NCBI RefSeq assembly: GCF_014384895.1 | Contig: NZ_JACRSQ010000001.1 | Span: 274,914-338,913, forward strand | Direction of reading: 5' to 3' | Source: Bianquea renquensis | GTDB lineage: Bacteria; Bacillota; Clostridia; Lachnospirales; Bianqueaceae | DNA: 64,000 bases | Shown here: positions 44,058 to 52,118 of the stretch, in pieces | Layout: every line of letters begins with the position of its first letter | Position numbering within the stretch: the first letter of the stretch is position 1 | Made by a program: the position numbers and the translations under genes | Notes under the pieces: model-generated | The model's input: only the letters and a program-made list of their open reading frames with translations | The model's database searches: none | Told to the model about the DNA's origin: nothing

Positions 44058-45932
44058 ATGAAAAAGATCATAGCAGTTTGTCTTTTGGTCATGATGACCA
44101 TTACGGCGGCGGCGTGTTCCAATACAGGAACGGATTCCAGCGGATTGCCGAATGAAAATTCAACCCCACCAGCCTCGTCAGCGGCCTCGGGGCAGCTGAT
44201 TGTCGGCTCTGTGACAGACTTGAATTCTGACTTTATGTCAGGTTGGACTAGCGGACGGGCTAACGCCGACGCTATGCGGCTCATCTATGGCTATTCGCCT
44301 GTTGTGTACTCAAAGGAGGGCACCTTTGTCGTAGATCCGACAGTTGTGAAAGATGGGGGCATCGAGGTTCAAGAGAACGAGGATGGATCGAAGACCTATA
44401 CGATTTCCCTACAGGATTCATTGCAGTACAACGATGGGACGCCCATCACAGCAGTGGATTATGTGTTTTCGATTTTGCTTCAATCCTCGCCGGAATTTGC
44501 GGCGCTGGAGGCGGACGCCACGGCGGGCATGGACTATGTTGGATATAAAGAGTTTAACGCAGGGGAGACCAAAACCTTTGGCGGAGTCCGTCTCCTGGGT
44601 GACGACCAATTTTCCGTGACCGTAGCGGCGGAAAAGTTTCCGTATTATTATGAATTAGTCTGGTGTGACGTAAAGCCGCTGCCTATGCATGTTTTAGCGC
44701 CGGGGGCTTCAATAGAGGACACGGGAAATGGCGCAACGCTCTCCGATAATTTTACAGTGGATTTGATCCGGGAGCCGATTCTGAACTCAGAGTCCGGTTA
44801 CCGCTATAAGCCCACCGTTACCTGCGGACCCTACCGGTTTGTTCAGTATGATCCGTCGACGAAGCAAGCGATTTTGGAGCGCAACGATCGCTACCTAGGC
44901 AATTACGAAGGACAGACGCCTTCCATCGGCAAGATTATTATGAAATCCGTCACCACGGCCACCATGATGGATGAATTGGCGGCGGGGGCAGTGGATTTGA
45001 TCACCGGTGTTTCCGGTGGAGAATCCATTGAAGCGGGGCTGGATTTGGAGGAGGCTGGCAAGGTCAGCTATGTCCATTATCCTCGAGCTGGATATGGAAA
45101 GATCGCATTTTCCGCTGATTTTGGCCCAACCCAGTTTCAGGCGGTACGTCAGGCCATTGCCTACCTATTAGACCGGGATGAATTTGCCAGACAGTATTCC
45201 GGCGGTTACGCGAAGGTCGTGGACGGCTTTTACGGGCTATCCCAGTGGGAATACAGGGAGACGAAGGAACGCCTAGAGAAGGAGCTTCAGCACTACACTT
45301 TGAATCCTGAAAAGGCAAAAGAGCTTTTGATTGCGGACGGCTGGACTCTCAATGAGACAGGCGGCGAGTACGTGGAAGGCTCCGATTCCGTTCGCTACAA
45401 AAATGTTGACGGAGATCTGATGCCGCTGATCATTGAATGGGCCAATACTCCAAACAATCCTGTGTCTGACCTGCTGAGCACCATGTTGCCCAGTGAGATG
45501 CAGAAGGTCGGAATGAAATTAAACGCAACGACGGTCGAATTTGGCGTTCTGCAGAACCACATTAACCGTCAGGGGACCGACCAGCCAAAGTATCACATGT
45601 TCAACCTGGCGACGTCCTTTGCGGAGGCAAACTCGCCCTGGTATTATTACAGCACAGACCCGCAGTTTTTCGGACTCTACAACACCAACTTCATTCAAGA
45701 CGCTGAGCTGGAGCAGCTGGCGCTGGCAATGAAGGCGACGGAGCCTGGTGACGAGGAGACATGGGTGGAAAACTGGTTGGCATTTCAGAAGCGGTGGAAT
45801 GAGGTGCTTCCAGATATTCCGCTGTACTCCGATGATTATCACGATTTCTTTACAACGAAGCTTACGGGGTATGATGCGCAGGCGCTGTGGAACTGGACAA
45901 ATGCTATTTTGTACGCCAGTTTAACTGCATAA
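44058..45932 (+). CDS. oppA: Oligopeptide-type ABC substrate-binding lipoprotein
   Basis: A 624-residue extracellular binding protein of SBP family 5, which captures peptides or similar ligands. The lipobox is in TAAACSN after a short signal (acyl-Cys near residue 20). The domain shows SLQYNDGTPITAVDYVFSI-type family segments. The ATG at 44058 has GAAGGGAG upstream; in-frame upstream starts precede the promoter. A strong terminator after it probably lets OppA be made in excess over the membrane parts. Confidence 0.9.
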   Translation: MKKIIAVCLLVMMTITAAACSNTGTDSSGLPNENSTPPASSAASGQLIVGSVTDLNSDFMSGWTSGRANADAMRLIYGYSPVVYSKEGTFVVDPTVVKDGGIEVQENEDGSKTYTISLQDSLQYNDGTPITAVDYVFSILLQSSPEFAALEADATAGMDYVGYKEFNAGETKTFGGVRLLGDDQFSVTVAAEKFPYYYELVWCDVKPLPMHVLAPGASIEDTGNGATLSDNFTVDLIREPILNSESGYRYKPTVTCGPYRFVQYDPSTKQAILERNDRYLGNYEGQTPSIGKIIMKSVTTATMMDELAAGAVDLITGVSGGESIEAGLDLEEAGKVSYVHYPRAGYGKIAFSADFGPTQFQAVRQAIAYLLDRDEFARQYSGGYAKVVDGFYGLSQWEYRETKERLEKELQHYTLNPEKAKELLIADGWTLNETGGEYVEGSDSVRYKNVDGDLMPLIIEWANTPNNPVSDLLSTMLPSEMQKVGMKLNATTVEFGVLQNHINRQGTDQPKYHMFNLATSFAEANSPWYYYSTDPQFFGLYNTNFIQDAELEQLALAMKATEPGDEETWVENWLAFQKRWNEVLPDIPLYSDDYHDFFTTKLTGYDAQALWNWTNAILYASLTA

Positions 45933-45974
45933 TTTCTATGCCGTTGTCGCATACTACAAAGTAAGAAGCATACA

Positions 45975-46025
45975 AGAGGTGCTTCAAATTCAGGGACTTC
46001 CTGAATTTTGAAACGCCTCTTTTTT
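45975..46025 (+). terminator. Terminator between oppA and oppB
   Basis: A long imperfect stem (AGAGG...TTCAAATTCAGG / CCTGAATTTTGAA...CCTCT) followed by TTTTTT. Partial read-through is expected because the operon continues. Confidence 0.8.
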
Positions 46026-46041
46026 GTCCTATATGCGGAGG

Positions 46042-46066
46042 AAAAGTTTGCGTTTCGCAAACTTTT
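46042..46066 (+). repeat. Palindromic hairpin before oppB
   Basis: AAAAGTTTGCG-TTT-CGCAAACTTTT, an 11-bp perfect stem with a three-base loop. It resembles the GTTCGC-GAA-GCGAAC hairpins at 16.8 and 25.4 kb. Confidence 0.7.
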
Positions 46067-46094
46067 CTAGTCAGTAAAGAAGGGGAACAGGAGC

Positions 46095-47078
46095 ATGATT
46101 CGATATATCGCAAGGCGGTTATTGTATGTTGTCTTTGTATTTTTTATCGTCTCGATCCTCATGTTTGGAATCTATAAGATGGTGCCGGGGGACCCGGCGA
46201 GGATGATGTTGGACACATCCATCGCCAACACAGACCCGGAACAGTATAACAAACTATACCAGGAAGCGAGGGAACGTCTCGGACTGGATAAGCCCATCGT
46301 CGTACAGTATGTGAGCTGGATTGGCAATATGCTCCGGGGAGATTTTGGCTATTCTTCCCAATATCGGATGCCTGTCATCGATATGGTCAAAACTCCCATG
46401 AAAAATACGATTCTGCTTAATCTTGCCTCTCTTGTTTTGGTGTTTGGAATTACAATTCCCTTGGGGATTGTCACGGCTGTAAAACAATACAGCGTATTCG
46501 ATACAGTGGTCCAGGTAGGGACCGTAGTCGGCTATAGCCTGCCTGCCTTTATCATCTCCCTCGTCTGTATTTTTTTCTTTGCCGTCAAGTTTCCCATCTT
46601 TCCCATCAGTGGAGTGAACACAGCCGGTTTCACGGGGACCGGATGGGCGAAAGTGCTGGACACAGCCAAACATATGGCACTGCCCCTGCTGGTTATGACC
46701 CTCAGCTCCCTTGGAGGTATTACCCGCTATGTACGGGCGGCGATGATTGACGTGCTGCGCATGGAGTATATTCGAACAGCACGGGCAAAGGGGCTTCGGG
46801 AAAAAGTTGTCATCTACTCTCATGCTTTCCGAAATGCCCTGATTCCGGTGGTGACTATTGTGACAGGTTGGTTTGTCGGTGTTTTTGGCGGTTCCGTCGT
46901 AATCGAATCCATCTTCATGTGGAATGGTATCGGGAATGTCCTTTTCACAGCACTCAAGCAGCAGGATTTTGCCGTTGTCCTGGCGATGCAGATGTTTTAT
47001 GTTGTCCTGACGCTGGCAGGAAACCTGATCATGGATCTGGGATACTGCCTGGTGGATCCCCGCGTTAAACTGGAATAG
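46095..47078 (+). CDS. oppB: Oligopeptide ABC transporter permease OppB
   Basis: A 327-residue six-helix permease of the DppB/OppB type. The EAA-type loop YIRTARAKGLREKVVIYSHA and the typical IESIFMWNGIGNVLFTALKQQDFAVV are present. GGGGAACAGGAG precedes the ATG. It dimerises with the unusual OppC. Its stop is 13 bases before the second copy of the structured element. Confidence 0.92.
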   Translation: MIRYIARRLLYVVFVFFIVSILMFGIYKMVPGDPARMMLDTSIANTDPEQYNKLYQEARERLGLDKPIVVQYVSWIGNMLRGDFGYSSQYRMPVIDMVKTPMKNTILLNLASLVLVFGITIPLGIVTAVKQYSVFDTVVQVGTVVGYSLPAFIISLVCIFFFAVKFPIFPISGVNTAGFTGTGWAKVLDTAKHMALPLLVMTLSSLGGITRYVRAAMIDVLRMEYIRTARAKGLREKVVIYSHAFRNALIPVVTIVTGWFVGVFGGSVVIESIFMWNGIGNVLFTALKQQDFAVVLAMQMFYVVLTLAGNLIMDLGYCLVDPRVKLE

Positions 47079-47091
47079 GAGCAGACGTGAG

Positions 47092-47164
47092 AATTTGTGC
47101 CGAGCGTCACAAATTGCTCTGGTGGCAGAATTCGCCCCGTCGCCAGCGCTCCAGAATGGAGATG
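47092..47164 (+). repeat. Dispersed structured intergenic element, copy 2
   Basis: Second copy of the element at 13961-14034. AATTTGTG / CACAAATT and CTCCA-GAA-TGGAG stems are kept; the middle GGGGC stem is weaker. It supplies GGAG (47158-47161), the ribosome site of oppC, again within the last hairpin. Confidence 0.8.
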
Positions 47165-47167
47165 ACT

Positions 47168-48967
47168 ATGAGAAAAAAGAGAAATACCGGTTTTTTTCGA
47201 AATCTATTCCGAGGGTTATTTTTTGGACAAAACACAATGGATCCGCCCGTAATAGAGGAGGAGCCAGTCCGAAGCCCTATGCGGATGATTCTTATTCAGT
47301 ACCGAGACAATAAGGTCGCGATGACGGGACTTGTGGTATTCGTTCTGATTTTTTTGGCCTGCTTTATCTTGCCTATATTGTATCCCTTAGACCCATCCTA
47401 TCAGGATGTGACGCAACAAAATTTGCCACCTGGATTCTCCCAGCAGAAGGTTCCCAGAGCGCTGCGGCAAAATGCGAAACAGATTGACGCGGGGGCCGCC
47501 TTTAGTATCGGCATCGATCAAAATGGAACCGTATACCTGTGGGGCATACTGGATGACAAATTAAAAGCAGTTCCGGAGGACTTGAAACCCGTATCACAGG
47601 TATCTGCCGGATTGAGCCATGTATTGGCGCTACAGGAGGACGGAACTCTGCGCACATGGGGAAATAACCGATTTTCGCTGGATCAAGTACCGGAGTCCGT
47701 GCAGGGGCGAAGTGACATAAAGCAAATTGAAGCGGGATACCAGATCTCCATGGTTGTGACAGAGGGCGGAGAGCTATTCGTATGGGGAAATGAAAATCTC
47801 ATCAGCATTGAGACAGGAAAGGTGCAGGGAAACGTTGAGAAGATCGTGTCCAACACGACGACGGCACTGGCTCTGACCAAGGACCGGCAGGTGGTGAGTC
47901 TTTCCGCAAAGGAGTCTACTTTTGACGCGGTGCCACAGGAGATTCAAGGCCGCGCGGTGGATTTGGCCGCGACGGATAAATCCGCAGCAGTGTTGACAGA
48001 GGACGGAAGAATTACCGTTTGGGGGAGCCAGGATTTCGGTGTTCAGGAGATTCCACAGAAAGTTCAGGGGGCTACCGTAGCGATTGAGGCTGGGCGAAGC
48101 CACTTTACGGTTCTGCTAAAAGACGGCCGGGTCGTTTCCTGGGGACGGAATAATTTCCACCAGACAGATGTTCCGGCAGAAGCTGAGACAGCGGCATCGA
48201 TCCATGCCGGTTACTATCAAAACTATGTCATTCGGGAGGATGGCAGCGTTGCCTCCTGGGGATTGAAAGGATATCTCATGGGAACCGACGATTTTGGGCG
48301 CGATGTCTTCACCAGGCTTGTGTCCGGTGGCCGGCTGACGATGACCATCGGAGCCATTGCCGTTATCATTTCCACTTTGATTGGCGTCCTGATCGGAGGT
48401 TTCTCCGGATACTACGGGGGAAAGATTGACAATATTCTCATGCGATTTGCTGAAATCGTCGGGGCAATTCCCTTTCTGCCGTTGGCTATGATATTGTCCT
48501 CCATTGTCGGCAACAATGTCTCCGAACTTCGCAGGATTAGTCTGATTATGGTCATTCTTGGAGTTCTGAGCTGGCCGGGTTTGGCCCGTCTTGTCAGGGC
48601 GCAGATTCTGGCGGAGAGAGAAAAGGAGTTTGTCACGGCGGCAAAGGCTATGGGAATCCGGGAACTCTCCATTATTTTCCGGCATATTCTGCCCAATGTG
48701 GTGACGGTCATCATTGTCAACACGACACTGAACTTTGCCTCATGCCTGTTAACAGAATCTTCCCTATCTTTCTTGGGATTTGGTGTGGTAGAGCCAAATC
48801 CAACCTGGGGCAATATGCTGACCGGTTCACAAGCCTCCACGGTGATTGTAAATTTTTGGTGGCGCTGGGTCTTTCCAGCGCTGGCCTTAAGTCTTGCCAC
48901 CATCAGCATCAACCTCATCGGGGACGGGCTTCGGGATGCCATTGATCCAAAATCCAATGAAAGGTAG
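47168..48967 (+). CDS. oppC: OppC-type permease with inserted RCC1-like propeller
   Basis: The 599-residue protein is about twice the usual OppC length. Residues 1-48 are a cytoplasmic tail and 49-73 the first membrane helix. Residues about 104-368 hold seven RCC1-like repeats spaced about 40 residues (AG...DG...WG; for example VSAGLSHVLALQEDGT, IEAGRSHFTVLLKDG). The normal OppC sequence resumes at MGTDDFGRDVF (371-381), with the EAA loop FVTAAKAMGIRELSII and SSLSFLGFG later. By topology the propeller faces outside, where the binding protein docks. The fourth repeat lacks WG. I chose the ATG at 47168, six bases after GGAG. The insert is seamless and in frame. Confidence 0.9.
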   Translation: MRKKRNTGFFRNLFRGLFFGQNTMDPPVIEEEPVRSPMRMILIQYRDNKVAMTGLVVFVLIFLACFILPILYPLDPSYQDVTQQNLPPGFSQQKVPRALRQNAKQIDAGAAFSIGIDQNGTVYLWGILDDKLKAVPEDLKPVSQVSAGLSHVLALQEDGTLRTWGNNRFSLDQVPESVQGRSDIKQIEAGYQISMVVTEGGELFVWGNENLISIETGKVQGNVEKIVSNTTTALALTKDRQVVSLSAKESTFDAVPQEIQGRAVDLAATDKSAAVLTEDGRITVWGSQDFGVQEIPQKVQGATVAIEAGRSHFTVLLKDGRVVSWGRNNFHQTDVPAEAETAASIHAGYYQNYVIREDGSVASWGLKGYLMGTDDFGRDVFTRLVSGGRLTMTIGAIAVIISTLIGVLIGGFSGYYGGKIDNILMRFAEIVGAIPFLPLAMILSSIVGNNVSELRRISLIMVILGVLSWPGLARLVRAQILAEREKEFVTAAKAMGIRELSIIFRHILPNVVTVIIVNTTLNFASCLLTESSLSFLGFGVVEPNPTWGNMLTGSQASTVIVNFWWRWVFPALALSLATISINLIGDGLRDAIDPKSNER

Positions 48968-48975
48968 GTGCGGCT

Positions 48976-49974
48976 ATGTCCCTTTTAGAGCTAGTGGATC
49001 TGCACACGTATTTTCGAACAAAGCGGGGCGTCGTAAAGGCAGTCAATGGGGTATCCTATAGGGTGGAAGCGGGCAAGACATTGGGAGTAGTCGGGGAGAG
49101 CGGCAGCGGTAAAAGCGTATCGGCTATGAGCATATTGCGGCTATTGGACGGCAATGGCTATATCCATAGCGGAAAGATTCTCTTCGAGGGCAGGGATCTG
49201 ACGAAAATTCCTATGAACGAGATGTATGCCATACGAGGAAATGAAATTTCTGTAATCTTTCAGGAGCCGATGACGAGCTTGAATCCGGTTTTCACAATTC
49301 AAAGACAGCTTCAAGAGGTATATCGGACCCATCAGAGGGTATCGAAGAAAGCGGCGGAGGAGAAGGCAGTACAAAGTTTGCAGGACGTCCGAATCCCCAA
49401 TCCGGAGACGGTACTACGCCAATACCCGCATCAATTGTCCGGCGGAATGCGGCAGCGAATCATGATTGCCATGGCCTTGGCCTGTGAGCCTCGGGTTCTG
49501 ATTGCAGACGAGCCAACCACAGCCTTAGACGTAACGATCCAGGCACAAATTCTCAACTTAATGCGGGATCTGCAAACCCAGAGGGGAACCGCGATTCTTT
49601 TCATCACTCACGACTTAGGTGTGATTCGCGAGATGGCAGATTCTGTGGCAGTCATGTACTGCGGGGAAGTGGTGGAGATGGCGCCGGTTGCTAAGATATT
49701 TGGGGATCGAGTCATCTCCCATCCCTATACGGAAGGTCTGCTGGAATCCATTCCAAGATTGGATACGGAACCAGGTGTCCGCCTGGAGGCCATCCCCGGC
49801 TCCGTTCCACACCCTCTAAACCTGCCAAAAGGCTGTAAGTTTGCACCTAGATGTAAGTTTGCGACACCCTTTTGCCGAGAGCAAGAGCCGGCGCTGGAAG
49901 AGGTGGCGCCAGCTCACTCTATCCGCTGTCTGTATCCAGATACAGAGAAAAGAAGGAAGGAGATCGAGACATGA
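48976..49974 (+). CDS. oppD: Oligopeptide ABC transporter ATPase OppD
   Basis: A 332-residue ATPase: Walker A GESGSGKS near residue 36, signature LSGGMRQRI, Walker B VLIADEPTTALD and switch His in FITHDLG. The C-terminal oligopeptide/dipeptide extension has the Cys set CKFAPRCKFATPFC, a probable FeS or metal site of the family. It overlaps oppF as ATGA. Confidence 0.93.
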   Translation: MSLLELVDLHTYFRTKRGVVKAVNGVSYRVEAGKTLGVVGESGSGKSVSAMSILRLLDGNGYIHSGKILFEGRDLTKIPMNEMYAIRGNEISVIFQEPMTSLNPVFTIQRQLQEVYRTHQRVSKKAAEEKAVQSLQDVRIPNPETVLRQYPHQLSGGMRQRIMIAMALACEPRVLIADEPTTALDVTIQAQILNLMRDLQTQRGTAILFITHDLGVIREMADSVAVMYCGEVVEMAPVAKIFGDRVISHPYTEGLLESIPRLDTEPGVRLEAIPGSVPHPLNLPKGCKFAPRCKFATPFCREQEPALEEVAPAHSIRCLYPDTEKRRKEIET

Positions 49975-51047
49975 GTGAAGGGTCCTCAGCCCTGCTTGCA
50001 GTTCGGAATCTGAAAAAATATTTTCCTTTGAAACGAACATCCCTTAGACAGAAGGAGCAGCTGTATGTGCGGGCCAATGATGGAATTTCCTTAGATATTA
50101 AGGAGGGAGAAACCTTTGGCCTTGTGGGCGAAAGCGGCTGTGGGAAATCCACTTTTGGCCGAGTTCTGCTCCAGCTGTACCCTCAGACGGAAGGAGAGAC
50201 GATCTACTACGGCCGCCGGCCGGAGGAGTTTCAGCCGGAGTATCGCAAAAAAGCCCCATCCAATGAGCCAGGGATTGACCTCACACAATTGAAGCCCAAG
50301 GAAATGCGTTTGCTGCGGAGGGATTTGCAGCTAATTTTTCAGGATCCGTATTCCTCCCTGAATCCTAGAATGACGGTAGGACAGATCATCGGAGAGGGGG
50401 TGTTGGCTCATGGGATGTTCACGCGCAGAGACCCGGGTTTCTCTGAGTATATAGTTGCGATCATGGAGCAGTGTGGCCTTTCCCCCTATATGTTTCACCG
50501 GTATCCCCATCAGTTTTCCGGCGGTCAGCGGCAGCGGATCGGTATCGCCCGATCCTTGGCTGTCAAACCTAGATTCGTTGTGTGCGATGAAGCGGTATCG
50601 GCACTGGATGTATCAATTCAATCGCAGATTCTAAATCTTCTTATGGATTTAAAGCAGGAACAGAAGCTGACCTATCTCTTCATCTCCCATGATTTGAGCG
50701 TTGTTAAGTATATCAGCGATCGAATCGGCGTAATGTATTTAGGCAGCTTAGTGGAATTGGCGGCGTCAAAGGATCTATTTCAGGAGCCGCTACATCCCTA
50801 TACGGAAGCGCTGCTGTCTGCAATCCCCACAACGGATCCACAGAACAACCGAAAGGTCATCCTGCTGGAGGGAGATATTCCGAGCCCTGTCAGACCGCCG
50901 TTGGGCTGTAAGTTTCACACGCGATGTCCCTATGCTACAGACATTTGTAAAACAGATCCCCCCGAATTTGTGGAAGCGAAGCCAGGCCATTACTCCGCCT
51001 GTCACCACATAGACCGGGTAGGGGAGAAGACAAGGAGAGTATCATGA
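49971..51047 (+). CDS. oppF: Oligopeptide ABC transporter ATPase OppF
   Basis: A 358-residue ATPase that pairs with OppD. Walker A is GESGCGKS, signature FSGGQRQRI, Walker B FVVCDEAVSALD (Ala/Val in place of PT, common in OppF), and the Cys tail is CKFHTRCPYATDIC. An insert of about 35 residues lies between Walker A and the Q-loop. The ATG at 49971 overlaps the oppD stop; its own stop overlaps a further small gene. Confidence 0.93.
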   Translation: MSEGSSALLAVRNLKKYFPLKRTSLRQKEQLYVRANDGISLDIKEGETFGLVGESGCGKSTFGRVLLQLYPQTEGETIYYGRRPEEFQPEYRKKAPSNEPGIDLTQLKPKEMRLLRRDLQLIFQDPYSSLNPRMTVGQIIGEGVLAHGMFTRRDPGFSEYIVAIMEQCGLSPYMFHRYPHQFSGGQRQRIGIARSLAVKPRFVVCDEAVSALDVSIQSQILNLLMDLKQEQKLTYLFISHDLSVVKYISDRIGVMYLGSLVELAASKDLFQEPLHPYTEALLSAIPTTDPQNNRKVILLEGDIPSPVRPPLGCKFHTRCPYATDICKTDPPEFVEAKPGHYSACHHIDRVGEKTRRVS

Positions 51048-51211
51048 AAAAAAGATGGAAGCCTTCTGTAAAGACGGAACAGGGGACGGAAAAGATTCAA
51101 TTGGAAAAACACGATATTCCCGCACTGTTACTGGCGGCGGCGCTGGTGTTTATTCCGGCGCTAGCAGCGGTGGCTGGTTTTTTTGTGCTGTTGGCATACT
51201 GGGTGCTGTAG
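51044..51211 (+). CDS. 55-residue single-helix protein at the end of the opp operon
   Basis: The ATG overlaps the oppF stop (ATGA) and has AAGGAGAG upstream. The protein has a basic and charged N-terminal half (MKKRWKPSVKTEQ) and one long C-terminal hydrophobic segment (PALLLAAALVFIPALAAV and the following residues), ending in YWVL. The tight coupling and clean topology argue that it is real. It could be an accessory subunit of the transporter; no known family was recognised. Confidence 0.6.
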   Translation: MKKRWKPSVKTEQGTEKIQLEKHDIPALLLAAALVFIPALAAVAGFFVLLAYWVL

Positions 51212-51353
51212 ATATTGTGAAGTATTGTACACAAAAATTGTTCTACTTCTTTACAGTCAGAATCTGTTTTTTTCGCATATTGTCTTTCTCTATCAGATAT
51301 CGAATGTAGCCCTTCTGTCCCAGCTTTTTCAGAGATAGGAACGCATCCCATAC

Positions 51354-51956
51354 TCATTTGGAAAATAGCTGTACACATGACTGTAATAGAGCAACAGCAC
51401 CGTCGATTCCAAATAAACCGCTATCAAGGCAGAGATTATAGCTATCGGCTTCACCCCATTGCTGATCGGTATAATAGTTATAATAAGAAGCCCGTTGTTT
51501 ATCCGTATTTCGGATTCTTTTTTTGGCTTCATTCTCGCTAATACTATTTCTGGCTGCAACACGAGCGATTCTATGTTTCATGTCCGAATGTATAAAAACA
51601 GACAACACATTTTTTTGGTCTTGCAGCACATAGTCTGCGCAGCGGCCGACAATAACGGCTGCTCCAGCTTGTCCGATTCGATAAATCGCCTCAAACTGGG
51701 ACAAAACAGATTTTAAGGGAACCGGCAGCTGCTTCACATCACCGGTAGTGCTGGCAAGCGACAGATTCATCCATTTATCTGCAAGACGTTCGTCATACCT
51801 TTCGACAATAGACTTTGACAAGCCACTTTCTTGTGCTGTCTTTTCTATTAGCAGGGTATCGTAATACGAATAGCCCAGAAGTTCCGCTAATTTTTCACCG
51901 ATTTCGCGACCGCCACTGCCATATTGCCGTCCAATCGTAATAATCATCTTTTCCAT
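51354..51956 (-). CDS. Cytidylate kinase-like family protein
   Basis: A 200-residue P-loop protein of the cytidylate-kinase-like family. The N-terminus reads IITIGRQYGSGGREIGEKLAE, with GRQYGSGGRE as the family's atypical nucleotide loop, and VIVGRCADYVL follows in the middle. Substrate is unknown. It lies 162 bases downstream of the MATE gene on the same strand, perhaps in the MerR-controlled transcript. A short reading frame at 51961-52026 covers its ribosome site. Confidence 0.82.
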   Translation of the reverse strand: MEKMIITIGRQYGSGGREIGEKLAELLGYSYYDTLLIEKTAQESGLSKSIVERYDERLADKWMNLSLASTTGDVKQLPVPLKSVLSQFEAIYRIGQAGAAVIVGRCADYVLQDQKNVLSVFIHSDMKHRIARVAARNSISENEAKKRIRNTDKQRASYYNYYTDQQWGEADSYNLCLDSGLFGIDGAVALLQSCVQLFSK

Positions 51957-51960
51957 TCAG

Positions 51961-52026
51961 TTATTCCTCCTTGATTATCTTTTTGAGCGTATTTTCTAGT
52001 AATACAATCTTTGCGTTAATATCCAT
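51961..52026 (-). CDS. Possible 21-residue leader peptide
   Basis: ATG with GAAAGGAA upstream, then 21 codons ending TAA, five bases before the kinase start. Its last codons overlap AAGGAGG of the kinase gene, so its translation could set kinase translation. It may be chance. Confidence 0.3.
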   Translation of the reverse strand: MDINAKIVLLENTLKKIIKEE

Positions 52027-52118
52027 TTTTTGTTTCCTTTCTTTGTTGTGACCACCGCTATCATAATTGCGGCCAGTCGTGATTATAAGCCGTTCAACTT
52101 AAGTTAAATATTTACTTC

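Noticed and set aside
47087..47167. Longer OppC start reading through the structured repeat
   Set aside because: It would translate the dispersed repeat; the ATG at 47168 has a proper ribosome site and a normal basic cytoplasmic start.
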